A stretch of 64,000 bases of DNA from Oncomelania hupensis (Eukaryota; Mollusca; Gastropoda; Littorinimorpha; Pomatiopsidae): NCBI GenBank assembly GCA_036898135.1, contig CM072515.1:66496093-66560092 (forward strand). Direction: 5' to 3'. Position numbers and translations under genes: made by a program. The first letter of the stretch is position 1. The number at the start of each line of letters is the position of its first letter. Positions 10,572 to 22,832 of the stretch are shown piece after piece. The notes beneath the pieces are model-generated. The model worked only from the letters and a program-made list of their open reading frames with translations, ran no database searches and had not been told where the DNA came from.

Positions 10572-11589
10572 TGTAACAAACCGGATTTTTAGTTGGACAG
10601 TTACTTGTATCGCTTTGAACAGCAGTCACAAAGTGACGATTTCAAATTAAGAAGTTATAATTGTTATTTCTAATGCCTGTACTTGTAGTTTGTATAATTT
10701 TGACGTCAGAGTTTTAAGTTTCGTCATGCATGACGAAAAGTTTTGATATGTTGTTTTAGTTCGTTGTTGGCAGTGACTGAGTCATGTGTCTGTTTGTCCT
10801 ACCATCAATTGTTTTATTGTAGTTCGCAAAATAGAATAAACAATGTTGGTGGATTTCTACTTCACCATGCCAGAAGGGACAAAAGTGTTTTGACATCGGC
10901 AGGGTGTGCGACGCTGGTTTCCCAAACTCCACCAATCTATGTACATTGGACACCAAACAGTCGTTCAGCACCCGGACCTGCCGTCCCGAACTCACATGCA
11001 ATCCTAGAAACAAAAAGTGTTATTACAAAGCACGGCAGCTTTACGAGAGGACAGATGGACTGTGCGAGGACGGTTTGATCTGTGACCCCGGCACGCAATA
11101 TATATATGTAAGTTGTTGTTCGGCGCCAGATGCCATCCAGGAGCGGAAGCACTATGTGCCGACGGGTTGAGCTGTTCTACTAAACATCCTTTTACTTGTG
11201 CTAAAGGTTACTGGCTACTCTTGAAAGAAGGAATCTGTTTGCGCATAACATTATTAACTGATTTTCTGACCCACGTATGCTGCTTTTGGTTGACCTGCTC
11301 TACAGGAATGTGAAGACATCGTTTCCATTGGTCTTCTGTCCGACTAACAGTTTCGTTTCGACGATGGACGCCTGACCAGTGTGTGGTAGTCAGATACAGA
11401 TAACATTTCGTTTTGATTATACGGAACTATGACCTTTGAAGTGATACTTGTGTTTTCTGAGGAGTCGTTGTTGTCAGTGTTTGTGTGTGTGTGGAAGGAA
11501 TGAATATACAAACTAACATTTTATAATTTAGTTTCGTTCGGGATTATATGAGTGCGTGCGCGTGAATGTTTGGAATACCACCTTTGACA
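10572..11589. mobile_element. TG...CA insertion with 5-bp TSD (solo-LTR-like) inside LINE B, unit 1
   Basis: The intact LINE reads GGCATGCAGCTCTATGGGC. Here 1,018 bp beginning TGTAACAAACC and ending TTTGACA are inserted, flanked by CAGCT at 10567-10571 and 11590-11594. TG...CA termini with a 5-bp target duplication are the usual signature of an LTR, so a solo LTR is the simplest reading. The internal cysteine-rich reading frame (see 10904-11205) is unusual for an LTR, so a DNA element carrying captured sequence remains possible. Confidence 0.55.
10904..11205 (+). pseudogene. Cysteine-rich coding-like fragment in the 1-kb insertion, unit 1
   Basis: Translation gives cysteine-spaced blocks: VCDAGFPNSTNLC, TCRPELTCNPRNKKC, GLCEDGLICDPG and then, in another frame, RCHPGAEALCADGLSC and HPFTC. 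The blocks LCEDGLIC and LCADGLSC are alike, which suggests a repeated disulfide domain. The frame change falls exactly in a short TA run (11099-11107); one TA unit fewer would join the two frames. Just upstream is an acceptor-like sequence ending GGCAG at 10899-10902. It may be an exon of a secreted cysteine-rich protein captured by a mobile element. The domain family is not recognised. Confidence 0.4.
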
Positions 11590-12209
11590 CAGCTCTATGG
11601 GCAACAATGAAAGTGTACAACATCTGCCCTAAAATTATTGAAGTCATCAAAAGCCTGTATGACAAGGCTACCAGTGCAGTCCTCCACAACAGCGCCATCG
11701 GGAACTGGTTCAGAACAACAATCAGTGTGCGTCAAGGATGCCTACTCTCCACTCTTCAACATCTTCCTAGAGCGCATCATGTCAGATGCTCTTGCAGATC
11801 ATGAAGGCACAGTCAGCATAGGGGGTAGAGCAATCTCCAATCTTCGTTTTGCGGATGACATTGATGGATTAGCGGGAGAGGAACAAGAACTTAACAGCTG
11901 GTACAGAGGCTTGACACCACCTCCAGAGCCTATGGAATGGAAATATGTGCACAGAAGACCAAAATGATGACCAGCAACACCAATTGCATCAACACGGACA
12001 TCAAAGTCCAAGGCCAATCCCTCAACACAGTGCATAGCTTCAAATATTTAGGAGCCATTGTATCAGACAATGGGTCCCGACAGGAAGTCCTCTCCAGGAT
12101 CGCACAAACAACTGCTGCCCTGACAAGGTTGAAGCCCATATGGAAAGACAGGACCATCAGTCTACATTCCAAAGTAAGACTGCTGCGCTCCCTTGTCATC
12201 TTCATCTTT

Positions 12210-12262
12210 GTATGTATGATTCATAAGGCAGTTGAGGCCAATAAGACCCAAAGATCATCCTG
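12210..12262. repeat. Half hairpin element, interrupted by hAT, unit 1
   Basis: TGTATGATTCATAAGGCAG onward matches the loop and right arm of the hairpin at 3941-4160. The remainder of the arm resumes at 14479 after the hAT insertion. LINE B is truncated at exactly this join. The unit-2 copy is at 29059-29111. Confidence 0.65.
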
Positions 12263-14478
12263 CAGGGTTCGTACTGAATCAACAAAACAAAATTCCCAAC
12301 CTTTACCCAACCTTTTCCCAACCCATGAGTAAAATTTCCCAACCATAGTCGGCATATAAAAAAGATCAGATATCGAAACAAATTAATTATTAAAAAAAAA
12401 GCTTTAGGAAATTTCTTTTTTTTATTTGCAGTAAGCTTAAAATACACCAAACTTTCACTTAATAAGTTAATCCAAAACATTCAAAAAAAATTAAAAAAAA
12501 AAAATTATAAAAATGTCTAGTTTTATATACTGTAAGCTTAACATTTACAAGATCACAATCACAATGAAAGTCATGGTTATATTAGATAGAAACTTTCATT
12601 TATAAGTTCTCAAACTTCCTACCCCGTCGGCCGCGCTCAGTGGCCACTCAGGTAAATTCAGGTAAAATTTAATCCAAAACATTATTGATTAAAAAAATCT
12701 TTTTAAAAAAGCTTAAGAAAAATGTCTTGTGTTATTTGCAGTAAGCTTAAAATTATAAAAACAATTTACATAGTCAACATCATACTCATCACAGACATTG
12801 TAGGAGAGCCTGGCTCTTTTCCGCTATGTCTTTATTTACACTGGCTATTTCAGCCTTCTTTTTAGTTGCCCTTCGTCTCAGGGCATTAGATTGAGAGAGC
12901 AGAGATAGAGCACTAAGTCGTTCCGCTTCATCAGCCTTAGCTGCAGCCTCCAAACTAGTGATGTCCTCTTGAAGGCGCTGTCTCTTAGCCTTAAGCATAT
13001 CCACCTCCTCAGTCGCAGCCTTTCTTTTTTGTGCTCTCATCTCTGTGGCATGTTTCTCCCTCTCGTCCTCCAGATAGGCATGGTACTTACTCCTAGATGA
13101 AGATGCATATACCAGCATCTCTTTAGTTACTGCAACTTTGTCAGGGCCACCAGCTCTCCTTATTTTATCTAACACCAGCCGCCTGGCAACTAGATTATTT
13201 TTCTTTAGGTTCTCCACCATGGTCATCTTGTTAATGCTGAACCCCCTCTCTACTGTCGTCTGGCCATGGCTGAGGATCAGCAGCTGCTGGACTACATCCC
13301 AGAGAAGAGAGAACTCCTTTCGACCAGCCAGATGTTTGAAAAACAGTTCATCTACTCGGTCATTGCTTGGGTCGAAGTTTTGAAACTGTAGTATGCTGTT
13401 TACTGACAGCACACTTTCACGAAATCGCCTGAACTGGGACTTGATTTGATCGCAGTTGACTTCTTTTACTCTTCCAGCATCACAGAGAATTCTTAGTGAC
13501 AGCTCCAGTTGTTTCAAATTTAGACAAGCCTTCTTCTGACAGAAGCAGCTTAGGACTCATCCATGCTAAATTTCTAACAACCTGATATGTAATTGGCGCT
13601 TTGTCCATGATCTTTTTAACTATAGCCAGGAGAAAATCACTGCATTCCATCTTAAAAAATTGACAAGCCTTTTCAGTTGCCCCATTCTTGAAGGTGGTTT
13701 TTGAGCATGTAATTGTAAATGAGACATTAAAGATTCCGAGAGAATAAGAAAGAAAATATTTAATAGCTTTGAATTTAAGAAAGTAAATAAAATATTATTT
13801 TAAAAAATTAAAAAAAATATTAAAATCTTTAAAGGTCTTTAGGAAGATAACTGTGAAAAAAAACCAATCTGCCAGAAAAGGGAGATAATTCAAAAACCGT
13901 CCCCTAAAAAAATTAAGATTTCAAAGATAGTTTTCTTTATTTTCAAAATTGTATGCTATAATAAATTGACTAATAAATGTTAACAAATAATTATAACAAT
14001 TTTAAAAAAGGTCAAAACTAAGTATTATGAAAATTTCTTATGGATTTGGATAGAAAAATACGTTTTTCTTTATGCAAAATTTTATGGTCAGTGCATGTGT
14101 TTGACATGTATGAAAAAAACAAAATCCCTTGTTGCAACTGCTTCTCTTGACTGTCTGGTAATTATTTTTAATGATGGCCTATTGGCCTAAAATTATTGTC
14201 CTTAACGTTTTCGTAAACATTAGGACATAAATCTCCCAGTTTCTGCTGCTGCTGCACTGCTTCTCATTTTTGATATGATGATGATGTTCATTGTTGTCAG
14301 GGTGGTGATCGTCCTTAACGCTGATGCAATAGGACGTTAAGCATCGTTTTTCCGTTCCGTTCAGCCAAAACGAATTTTCCCAAACTTTCCCAACCTGATG
14401 CCAATTCTCCCAGACTTTCCCAACTGGGAAAATGGTACCTCAGTTTTCCCAAACTTTCCCAACCGCGTACGAACCCTG
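12263..14478 (-). mobile_element. hAT DNA transposon (decayed), unit 1
   Basis: Terminal inverted repeats CAGGGTTCGTAC (12263) and GTACGAACCCTG (ending 14478), followed inward by repeated TTTCCCAAC words on both sides, which look like subterminal sites. The target duplication is TCCTG (12258-12262 and 14479-14483), confirmed because the hairpin copy at 4120 reads ATCATCCTGGCGTG without the insert. A hAT-type transposase C-terminus lies inside on the minus strand. A 5-bp duplication is shorter than the usual 8 bp, so this may belong to a hAT subgroup with shorter target sites. Confidence 0.85.
12789..13517 (-). pseudogene. hAT transposase C-terminal fragment, unit 1
   Basis: A 242-codon frame matching the C-terminal dimerisation region of hAT-like transposases: FFKHLAGRKEFSLLWDVVQQ, then LLILSHGQTTVERGFSINK, MTMVENLKKNNLVARR. 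A lysine/glutamate-rich, probably coiled-coil tail follows. The listed start is a TTG, not a real initiator. Upstream coding sequence continues in another frame to about 13650 (MECSDFLLAIVKKIMDKAP, WMSPKLLLSEEGLSKFETT), so there is a frameshift near 13520. No catalytic core or BED finger is present in the remaining 800 bp. The copy cannot be active. Confidence 0.8.
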
Positions 14479-14530
14479 TCCTGGTGTGTACAATTTTTAC
14501 TGCCTAGCCGCCACAGACAGGGATGCCAAC

Positions 14531-15133
14531 CGCAATATCATAAAAATGCTAAGAAAAAACGGTGAAAAGGGATTGATAAAATACAGATGAATTAAATATT
14601 GAATATTCATATTTGTCATATTTTTTCACTTTGTTTTGTAATTTGGAGCTGACAAATTTTTTTTTATAATTTGGGGCTGACAAAATAAGCAGAAGAGCGC
14701 TGTTTGCAGTCCGCTGGACTCTATAAACAATTAATAACTAACTAAGCAGAAGGGCTGACACCCTCAACATTACCTGGCTTTATTTACCTTTGTGGCAAGG
14801 TAGTCATAGCATCATAAATTTGTATGGGTATGTTTTTTCGATCTTGTAAGAGATAGACCATTTTTGTGTGAGTGTGGTCCAGCTATGATCGCAATAGGTT
14901 AACTGGACGGTGGACCCTATAAAAAAGAAATCATTCAAATACAAATTTCATTGTCTTATATGTGTGTATATAGTTTCAAAGCATGTATTATGATATGTGA
15001 TAAGTACTGCTGAGCACTTTTAGCAGACATAGCTAGTTAGTTTTACTTTTTTTTTAAAAGAAACTTTGTATTACCTTATGTTTGACACTTACTTTTAGAG
15101 CTACTTTTTATGTAATGATTTCTTTCACTTAAC
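14531..15133. repeat. Segment X2, diverged duplicate of 4161-5114, unit 1
   Basis: Non-coding. Same order of words as X1 but lacking the SINE that interrupts X1 at 4610. It ends with CTTTCACTTAAC at 15122-15133, the 5' target duplication of the ATCA retroposon. Confidence 0.65.
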
Positions 15134-15819
15134 ACCCCTTGGGGTCATGAACAATCTTGCCACTGTAGATTGTTCTAACCTATAAAGGGAAAAGTGAAAG
15201 CCCCAGTTGAAAACCTGTCTTTCCTTTATAGGCATGACCGATTCACTGCTGCAACAGTACCCCCGTTGGAGTGCCGGGGGTTTCAGTATAAATAGTATCC
15301 CCACTTTCTGGAAATTTAGTGCTTTAAATTCCCACTGTCGCTGTCTTCCTCATTTGCTCTTTCCCATTCCTGCTCTGTCCTATCACTCTGCTATACTATC
15401 TTCTTCTTCGCTAGATCAATGACCTACCTTTTTTCTTGAAAACTCTTCCTGGACAAGACTCCTTGTTTGTGTATGAGGTCTGTTGGATCAGCTTGGGAGT
15501 ATTGGACGCTTTCTGCCGGGTGGTCACTAGGGCTTCCTATGATGTTATTATTTAGCAATGTAGGCATTTTATATGTATGTGTTTTGTTGATAATTTATAA
15601 TGATGTTTGTATTCTATTTTGTTTTTGTAAACGGGGGTTCGATAAGTTGGGGTGAAGCCTCAGCCGTCCCCTGCGTGGGATGTCTTTATTGTAAAGTGAC
15701 TGGCTGGTGGAGGGCATTCAGTTTTCCCACTAGGGTTGTTTCAGCAGATCTTTTATGCGGATTGGGGGTTGTCCGGTCCTGATTTGGCTCGGAAGAGTCC
15801 GCTGGACCTAAAGCGACAA
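15134..15819 (+). mobile_element. ATCA-family retroposon at the duplication junction, unit 1 (no tail)
   Basis: Begins ACCCCTTGGGGTCATG after CTTTCACTTAAC and contains a TATA-like AGTATAAATAGTATCC. It ends CTGGACCTAAAGCGACAAT without the ATCA tail and without the downstream target duplication that unit 2 has. It therefore looks like a hybrid made by recombination. Small ORFs in it recur in other family members only because the DNA is shared; no protein is supported. Confidence 0.65.
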
Positions 15820-16846
15820 TTATGTAATGTAATGTTCGATGTGTTAGACCTATATAGGACTGATCTTGTATTATTACGGAAAGGTGCAGAGAACAGGAAC
15901 CTAGCCCAAAACACATATTACTTTTTGCTAAAAACTATAACCCCAAGACATATACATATACCCAGAAAAACAGTCACACGCATATATGTATTCAGTTGAT
16001 ATTAAATTACACCACCATTACGTAATGTTATCATATAAGACGACGAGGGGGGAAAAAACTTCGAAAAGAAGACTCTAATTATTATTGGTTCTAGAGCAGG
16101 GGTACCCACACTTTTTTAGCATGCGATCTACTTATAAAATATATATAGTGCCGCACTGTTTCAAAAGGTGTTGTTGTTTTTTTTTAGAGAGGTGCCGCAC
16201 TGTTTCAAAAGGTTTTTTTTTTTTAGAGAGAGTTGAAAGTAGAGAGAGCTGTTGTATTAGAGTTGAGAAAGTTGTAAAAAGTGGAAAGTTGATAGTTGAG
16301 AATTGTAGAGTGGAAAAAGCGATTGAACGATTGTATGCAGTTGTTGATGAGTGCTGAATAAAAGTGGAAAACTTCATACGACGACTCCAGCCTTGTTGAT
16401 GATTGAACGGGTTGCGTGGATAAACGAATCTGAGTTACACCTATCAGGATTTCAAGCATCGGGGCTGAATCAAATACTGATAGAGAAAAACAGCATCGAG
16501 TGTAACAAAGGCAAAGAAAGAACTGGGCAGAATGATGATGTCAAAACATGGACGGCGCTGGGCATGGCATGTCAACGCCTCCTGACAACAACAACATACA
16601 GACTGAAGCGGCAACAGCAGCCCTCATGTCTCTCCAAACGGCCCGACAGGCTGGGGGATTAGATAGCTCCATAATAGCACAGTATATAAGACAGAGACTG
16701 CAACAATACGTCTAAATTTTTTTATTACTGTCTTTTTTTTTTCTTCAGTTTGTTTTATCCCGACAAGGTTTACAAGTTGACAATATTTATGTTCATTGGA
16801 TGGCATTTGTGAATAATAAAAATAAATAAAACTGTCACGTCCACTA
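15820..16846. other. Spacer between duplicated units
   Basis: Single-copy in this window. At 16097 a lone hAT-like end, CAGGGGTACCCACACTTTTTT, appears without a matching opposite end. At about 16149 and 16193 GTGCCGCACTGTTTCAAAAGG is tandemly repeated. Several short ORFs on both strands (16085-16662) have no recognisable motif. I call no gene. Confidence 0.5.
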
Positions 16847-17480
16847 CCTCAACAATGGGTATACAAGTGTGTGCTTATCACACGAGAAACAACCACCCCA
16901 AAAACTAACACCTAAAATACCGGAGGGAACAATTAAGCCTACAGCAGTTTTATTCACACAAAACCAAACTAACCTATATATTTATATAATTATTTAACCC
17001 ACCCGTATAACCCCAAATCACATATAACCATAATGAAAACAACACAACTGGTAAACAAGCAATAATAATAAAAAAATATAATTTTTTTAATCCTTTCTTT
17101 CTCACAACCTATACCATTTTGCAAAATGGCTGCAGAATTATTAATTATTTCACTAATGATTTGCACAAGATATTAACTATACACAATGCTTAGTAGTATC
17201 GTAAATATTGTAACTTTTCCCCAATATTTATCAATGGCTACAAATTATAGAAGAGAAAATACCATTCCTACTTAACTAACTATGCATGTGGCTTGATACA
17301 ACTGGCAAATGAAATATTTTGACAACTGGCACCTGACGGATTTTGACAACTGGCTACTGACATATTTTTAGTTTTATTTTTTTATTTTAATTTTTTAAAG
17401 CAAATTTCCAAGGGAATAAGAAACAGACCTTTCCGTTACGGACTTTTTAAATTAGAGTGCCGCTGGAGGGCGGTCGGAGG

Positions 17481-17841
17481 GGCCGGGTAGCTCAGTTGGT
17501 AAGAGCGTCTTGCTAGTAACCGAAAGGTCGCTGGTTCGAATCCCGGATTGGTCAACGTGTGATCATATTATTTTCCCCTTTACCAACAACTGGCCCGCTG
17601 GTGTCAGTATAAATCGGTCCAGTAGTCACCTATATGCGAAAGTGTCGTGTGACTATAATCTACAAACAAACAAGGGCGGTCAGCGAGATGCGCAGTTCCC
17701 TCAGATGCTCAGAATTAGTTGAGGTGCCAGGTTGTAAAGAAGGCTCCCGCGCATGTGTTGTTATTGTCAAGGCCCACGCCACGACACACACAGCGTGGAT
17801 GGTACAGTGGTGGTGGAGATGCCAGTACCAGTACACTTAAG
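17481..17841 (+). repeat. SINE with Thr-tRNA-like head, copy 2
   Basis: Duplicate of 635-995 with the same stem mismatches and the same AGT anticodon loop. Confidence 0.6.
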
Positions 17842-18442
17842 ACATACAACACAGTAAATTATAGCATTATTAACCAACCAACATCGGAAAAATGCCCACG
17901 TACTCTTCTGCATCCTTGTGCACGTTGCTACCCTTCTCGGTTCGATTTATTATCGAGCTCATTCACAAATTACCTCCCTTTATCATAATTGTAATGAACT
18001 TTCCTAAATAATTTCATTTTATTGTAATTGGAACCAATTAAATTGTAATTTATGAATTATTTCCTCTCGCCAAAATTTGCTCAATACAAACTTGAACGTA
18101 TAGTTACGTTTGTGGTACATGTCAGTGAAAGTATAATTTTACGGTCATGACCGCCGACGAACGTCTCTATAACGACGTTAGTTAAACCCGAATGTAAGCG
18201 TCTGTGGTGAAAGGCTAAATCGGATGTCAAACGACAAAACGGGTTTTCCCGTTTGTGACGTAGAGAAGGACATCACGATGGGTCAATATGAGCTGTTCTT
18301 GGTATGGAATTTCCCCCAGTCACAAGATACATGGGTATTAGCATGCACTGACAGCTATTAGGCCTACAAAAAGCAAGGGATCAAGTTCTCTCAAGATCAA
18401 AGGGTTTGTAAAATAGAAATAGAAATTCCGTTGCGTTTTCCG

Positions 18443-19698
18443 GTGTACAGAAAATACGAAAAGAGCGAAAAGGACAGCGAAAACAGCGAAAAGGGGAACC
18501 AAAAGAGCAAAAACAAGCGAAAAGGACCCCAAAATAGCAAACAGAAGCCTAATTATGCTCCACACGTATTAAAAGAAGCGGTTAAATGAAGAATTATTGA
18601 TTAATTATGAAAAATTTGCTCGATCGATTCGGGGATTTCCCTTTGTAATGGAGCCCATCGATCCAAGACCAGCGAAAAAAGGAATGTAAAGCGCGAAAAG
18701 GGGATTAAAAAAGCAAAAATGACACGTAATAAGCTAAATGGATTAAAAAGGCTTTCAGTGAATATCAAAACATGGTTTTAATTGGTACATTGGATTGCAT
18801 ATCACTGATAAATCAGCTTGATGCGTCAGATTTGGAGGCAAAGTATGTGAAGGGACACTACTCCGAGACAGAAAATACAAGCCAGTTTGACAAAACCGGG
18901 CATAAAATGAGCGAAAATGGAAGTAAGAGAGCGAAAAGGAGCCTAAATATGCAAAAGAGATTCAAAAGAAGTTCAATGCCTATCAAAAGATGCGTTTATT
19001 GGGTAAATTGGATTACGTATCACTGAAACATCAGCCCGGTAAACGGTTCGATTCGGGAATTTCCGTTAAGAGTCGCCAAGACGAGGAAAAAATGAAATAA
19101 AGCAGCGAAAAGGGAATTAAAAGAGCGAAAAGAAGCAAAAATAAGCAAAAGGGATTAAAAAGAGTCTAATGCATATCAAAACATGGTTTTAATAGGTACG
19201 CTGGATTGCATATCACTGAAAAATCAGCTTGATGTGTCAGATTTGGGCGGTGGCAATTGTCAAGGGACATTACTCTGAGACAGAAAGTACCATTCAATTA
19301 GACTACAAAAGAATACAAAGAGCGAAAATGGAAATAAGAGCGAAAAGGAGCCTAAATATGCTAAAGAGATTCAAAAGGAGTTCAATGCCTATCAAAAGAT
19401 GCGTTTAATGGGTAAATTGGATAACTGAAATATCAGCTTTGTGGTGGGTGACGGGTAGAGGAGAGGGAGGGGGGCATTACAGGAACAACTCATTATATAG
19501 TATAACTGTAAATAATTCCAAGCAGATATTTATTTCCAAAAGTTATATATAATAAAGAATATTATCACCCCCTCTGCTTCCTCCACACTACCACCGGCGG
19601 TATGTTTATCTCCTGAATACAAGAAAAATAACACATACAATACAACACTTTGTAACGACAAAATGTTATCCCTCAATTTGTATATTCTTGATTTTGCC
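18443..19698 (+). repeat. GCGAAAA-rich interspersed repeat, copy 2
   Basis: Duplicate of 1596-2853, with two base changes and small indels in homopolymers. Confidence 0.7.
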
Positions 19699-20125
19699 AA
19701 TATATATATGTTTAGTGGCTTTTAAGTGTTTTATTGTATGTATATATACACTACATACAAACAGACGCTGCAAGCAAAACATAATTATGTGTGTGCTACC
19801 ATTGTGCATTTTAGTCCAGATTTATTTTGTACAAAGAAATATTTTACCATGCTATAATGTGTAATAGAAAGTGTATTATTTCTGTATGCATGATAGTGGC
19901 AAGTGTATGTGTGTGTTGGTTGCTTGTTTTTTTAACGTCTTCTTTACTTCTGCATCGAATTGATAAGATGCATAACACATACACTCCCCACAATAAAATA
20001 AAAATTAAAAAAAATCATAATTTAAAAAAACAAAGAAAATTTATTAAATAAATTGAGCCACTGGACAATCAATTAAAGCTTTTGCTAACATTATGCTTAT
20101 CTTAACCTTACTCTAATATCAAAAT

Positions 20126-20225
20126 TTCTCTCTGTCTCTCTCCCTCACTGTCTCTCTCTCTCTCTTTCTATTTGTGTGTCTCTCTCTGTCTCTCCATCTC
20201 TCTCTTCCTCTCTTTCTCTCGCACC
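20126..20225. repeat. CT-rich microsatellite, copy 2
   Basis: Duplicate of the tract at 3282-3380; differs in the length of a C run. Confidence 0.85.
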
Positions 20226-20571
20226 TACACAATCACACACACAAACGTCTCTCCACTCCCACACACAAACGTCCCCCCCCTCCTCCCCCGACAAAAATCG
20301 CAGGCACCCTTTCCCATCTTCTCCACTCACCTTAAAAACACCTTAGCAGATACCACTAAATGGAATTTAAGTGGATTGTTTACAGGTACCTGACCAAGGC
20401 TATCAGTCTTGGGAAAACAGATTGAGCCAAAGAGCTTCTTGATTGAGTATTGATCGTTGTGCAATACATCGCATAAAGACGGCTACTTGTAGCAAAGAAA
20501 GAAGGACACTTCAGCGTAATAATTGAATAGCTACTTGCGATTGTTCTAGATACTGTCCATCTACTTCAAAG

Positions 20572-20798
20572 CTGCTGATGCTCATGTCCTAGACGGGTGA
20601 GTACCAGTTCCACATATGCACCCATCAAGCACTAGGTCCTTTTTCTTACCATCCCCGGTCGCACAAGAGTGGGTTCAATCGTTTAGGGATCAGCTGATGC
20701 GCCTAGGAAGAAAGCGGCGCCTTGGGCTACTTTGAGTTAGATTGTGTGTCGGCCAGCGCCTTGAGCAGCTCTTAATCTGGAAAGGCGCTGTCTGTCGT
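20572..20798 (+). repeat. SINE-like fragment (CGCCTTGAGCAGCTC family), copy 2
   Basis: Duplicate of 3728-3953. It carries one extra C in GTCGGCCAGCGCC, which matches the version at 38531-38849, so copy 1 has lost that base. Confidence 0.6.
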
Positions 20799-21005
20799 GG
20801 CTAGGCAGTAAAAATTGTACACACCAGAATGATCTTTGGGTCTTATTGGCCGCACCTTCCTTAATTGTACACACCAGGATGATCTTTGGGTCTTATTGGC
20901 CGCACCTGCCTTTTTATGTATGATTCATAAGGCAGGTGCGGCCAATAAGACCCTAAGATCATCCTGGCGTGTACAATTTTTACTGCCTAGCCACCACAGA
21001 CAGGG
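20786..21005. repeat. Long hairpin (inverted repeat), copy 2
   Basis: Duplicate of 3941-4160. Confidence 0.75.
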
Positions 21006-21454
21006 ATGCCAACCGCAATATCATAAAAATGCTAAGAAAAAACGGTGAAAAGGGATTGATAAAATACAGATGAATTAAATATTGAATATTCATATTTGTA
21101 ATATTTTTTCACTTTGTTTTGTAATTTGGAGCTGACAAATTTTGTTTATAATTTGGGGTTGACAAAATAAGCAGAAGAGCACTGTCCGCTGGACTCTATA
21201 AACAATTAATAACTAACTAAGCAGAAGGGCTGACACCCTCAACATTACCTGGCTTTATTTACCTTTGTGGCAAAGTGGTCATAGTATCATAAATTTGTAT
21301 GGGTATATGTTTTTCCGATCTTGTAAGAGATAGACCCTTTTTGTGTGAGTGTGGTGCAGCTATGATCGCAATAGGTTAACTGGACCCTATAAACAAGAAA
21401 TCAATACAAATTTCATTGTCTTATATGTGTGTATATAGTTTCAAAGCATGTATT

Positions 21455-21830
21455 TAGATTTTTTTTTTTAGATTTAGATTTTAATGCTTTATTGTCCCTT
21501 TTTATCGGGAAATTCTGGGCCGCCTCCCCTGTGGAAGGCGTAGTCGCAGCCTGTGGCGCGCCCAAACCCAACCTACCTAACATTAGTTGTGATTTTTTTT
21601 AAATTTAGAAATTCTTTAAATTTTTGAAATTTTTTGAAATTTTGCTGGGGGAGCAAACCGGAGTACCCGGAGAAAACCCCCGAGCCGTTGCCCGAGTCGA
21701 AAGTAAATAATATTCGGAGAAACATAACGCCCCGATGCAGGATCGAACCCACACCCGTCAGGCGCCATTGGTTTCTGGCCTGTGGGCAAGGCAAGTTAGT
21801 CCCGCCTTAGCCCACTTGGCCACAACGCTA
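21455..21830 (-). repeat. SINE with tRNA-like head (CCGGGTACTCCGG family), copy 2
   Basis: Duplicate of 4610-4985. Confidence 0.75.
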
Positions 21831-22832
21831 TGATATGTGATTACGTACTCCTGAGCACTTTTAGCAGACATAGGTAGTTTTACTTTAAAAAAACAAAAAA
21901 CTTTGTATTGACACTTACTTTTAGAGCTACTTTTTATTTAACGATGTCTTTCACTTAACCTTTAAACTCTATCTTTTCCTAGTAGCTGTTCACAATTTTG
22001 TGTTTAATGAAAACCAAAAAGGATGGTTCTTGGGTGTTTTGTTTCTTATTTTTCTCATATTGAAATGTTTTATTCAAATGCCATATTCCTAGTGTGTTTA
22101 TAAAATGTCACTTAGCAAAGTAAAAATATGTTAAAAATCATAAAACTTGTTTGATTAATTTCTTGAATATAGTATATGAACAACTTTCCCTTTGTCACAC
22201 ATCTTTTACGACTAAAGAGCAGACTTATCTGTTGTTCTTCTTTTACACTGTAATAAATTAGAAAGAATACATTTAGTTTATAACTTACGACATCCAAGGT
22301 GTCTTCTATAAGCTGGAACAAAAACGTATTACAAAGTAAACGTAGCTTTTCGATAAAAACTAGTTAAGCAACAAACTCACAACAGCCTGCAAACAGATAC
22401 TTGGCTAAGAATGACACAGTACAATTTAATCTCGTTTCGTGGAACATTTTCAATGCGTTGGTGCAATTTGAAAATTTTAACTTGTCATACCAAAACTATG
22501 ATATTTGCCGTCGCTGACAAATCTCCAGGTTCTTCCTTGATAAAAGCAGGCAACAATTCTCCATTCTGTGTTCTATAACAACAAATAACCCTTTTCCATT
22601 TTGTTCTCCTCTCACAAAGACAGAGTTATCCTGGTTTTAAACCGAATCTAATAGTCTACAATACAACCAATTCCAAGAAATGATTTATCAGTACAACAGT
22701 CATCATATTGCTCTCAAAACTTTATGGGTGTTCAAAAATAGGGACCTCATTTGGATATCCCCTCCCCCCACTCCTCCCCATTCCTCTCTGGGGAGAAGGG
22801 ATTCTGTATAAATACTATCCCCACTTTCTGGA

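Larger units (their letters stand above)
8320..12209 (+). pseudogene. RTE-like LINE, copy B (near full-length 5' side, inactive), unit 1
   Basis: Plus-strand copy with a 5' region (8320-8720, including CGTGTCGTAAGAGGCGACTA), the whole endonuclease and most of the reverse transcriptase. Breaks: a frameshift near 8960 within the endonuclease, a TAG at 9754-9756, a 2-nt loss near 9930, a 1-nt loss near 10113, a TAG at 10488-10490, a 1,018-bp insertion at 10572-11589, and a 5-nt loss near 11745. It is truncated at 12209 within the region that reads SLVISIFLYACEAW in copy A, at the junction with the half hairpin. LINE A and B face away from each other from a shared junction near 8313. Confidence 0.85.
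1..16846. repeat. Tandem duplication, unit copy 1 (period about 16.85 kb)
   Basis: Position 1 onward matches position 16847 onward. The offset drifts only from 16,844 to 16,849 because of small indels. Most differences are isolated, for example the A/T change at about 503 versus 17349 and the T-run length at about 1158. The left edge lies outside the window, so the phase of the unit is not known. The segment 15820-16846 has no second copy here, which means copy 2 is cut short or the true unit runs from 15820 to 32667 with its predecessor starting upstream. It may be a recent genomic duplication or a false duplication made by the assembly. Confidence 0.95.

Noticed and set aside
15467..15655. 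Small hydrophobic ORF, seen again at 61032-61394 and 63050-63283
   Set aside because: Similar peptides (GILYVCVLLIIYNDVCILF) recur only because all are the same ATCA retroposon. Frame and ends differ among copies and no start is shared.
16097..16846. Second hAT transposon starting CAGGGGTACCC
   Set aside because: No inverse terminus or transposase was found before the unit boundary, so only a lone end is noted.
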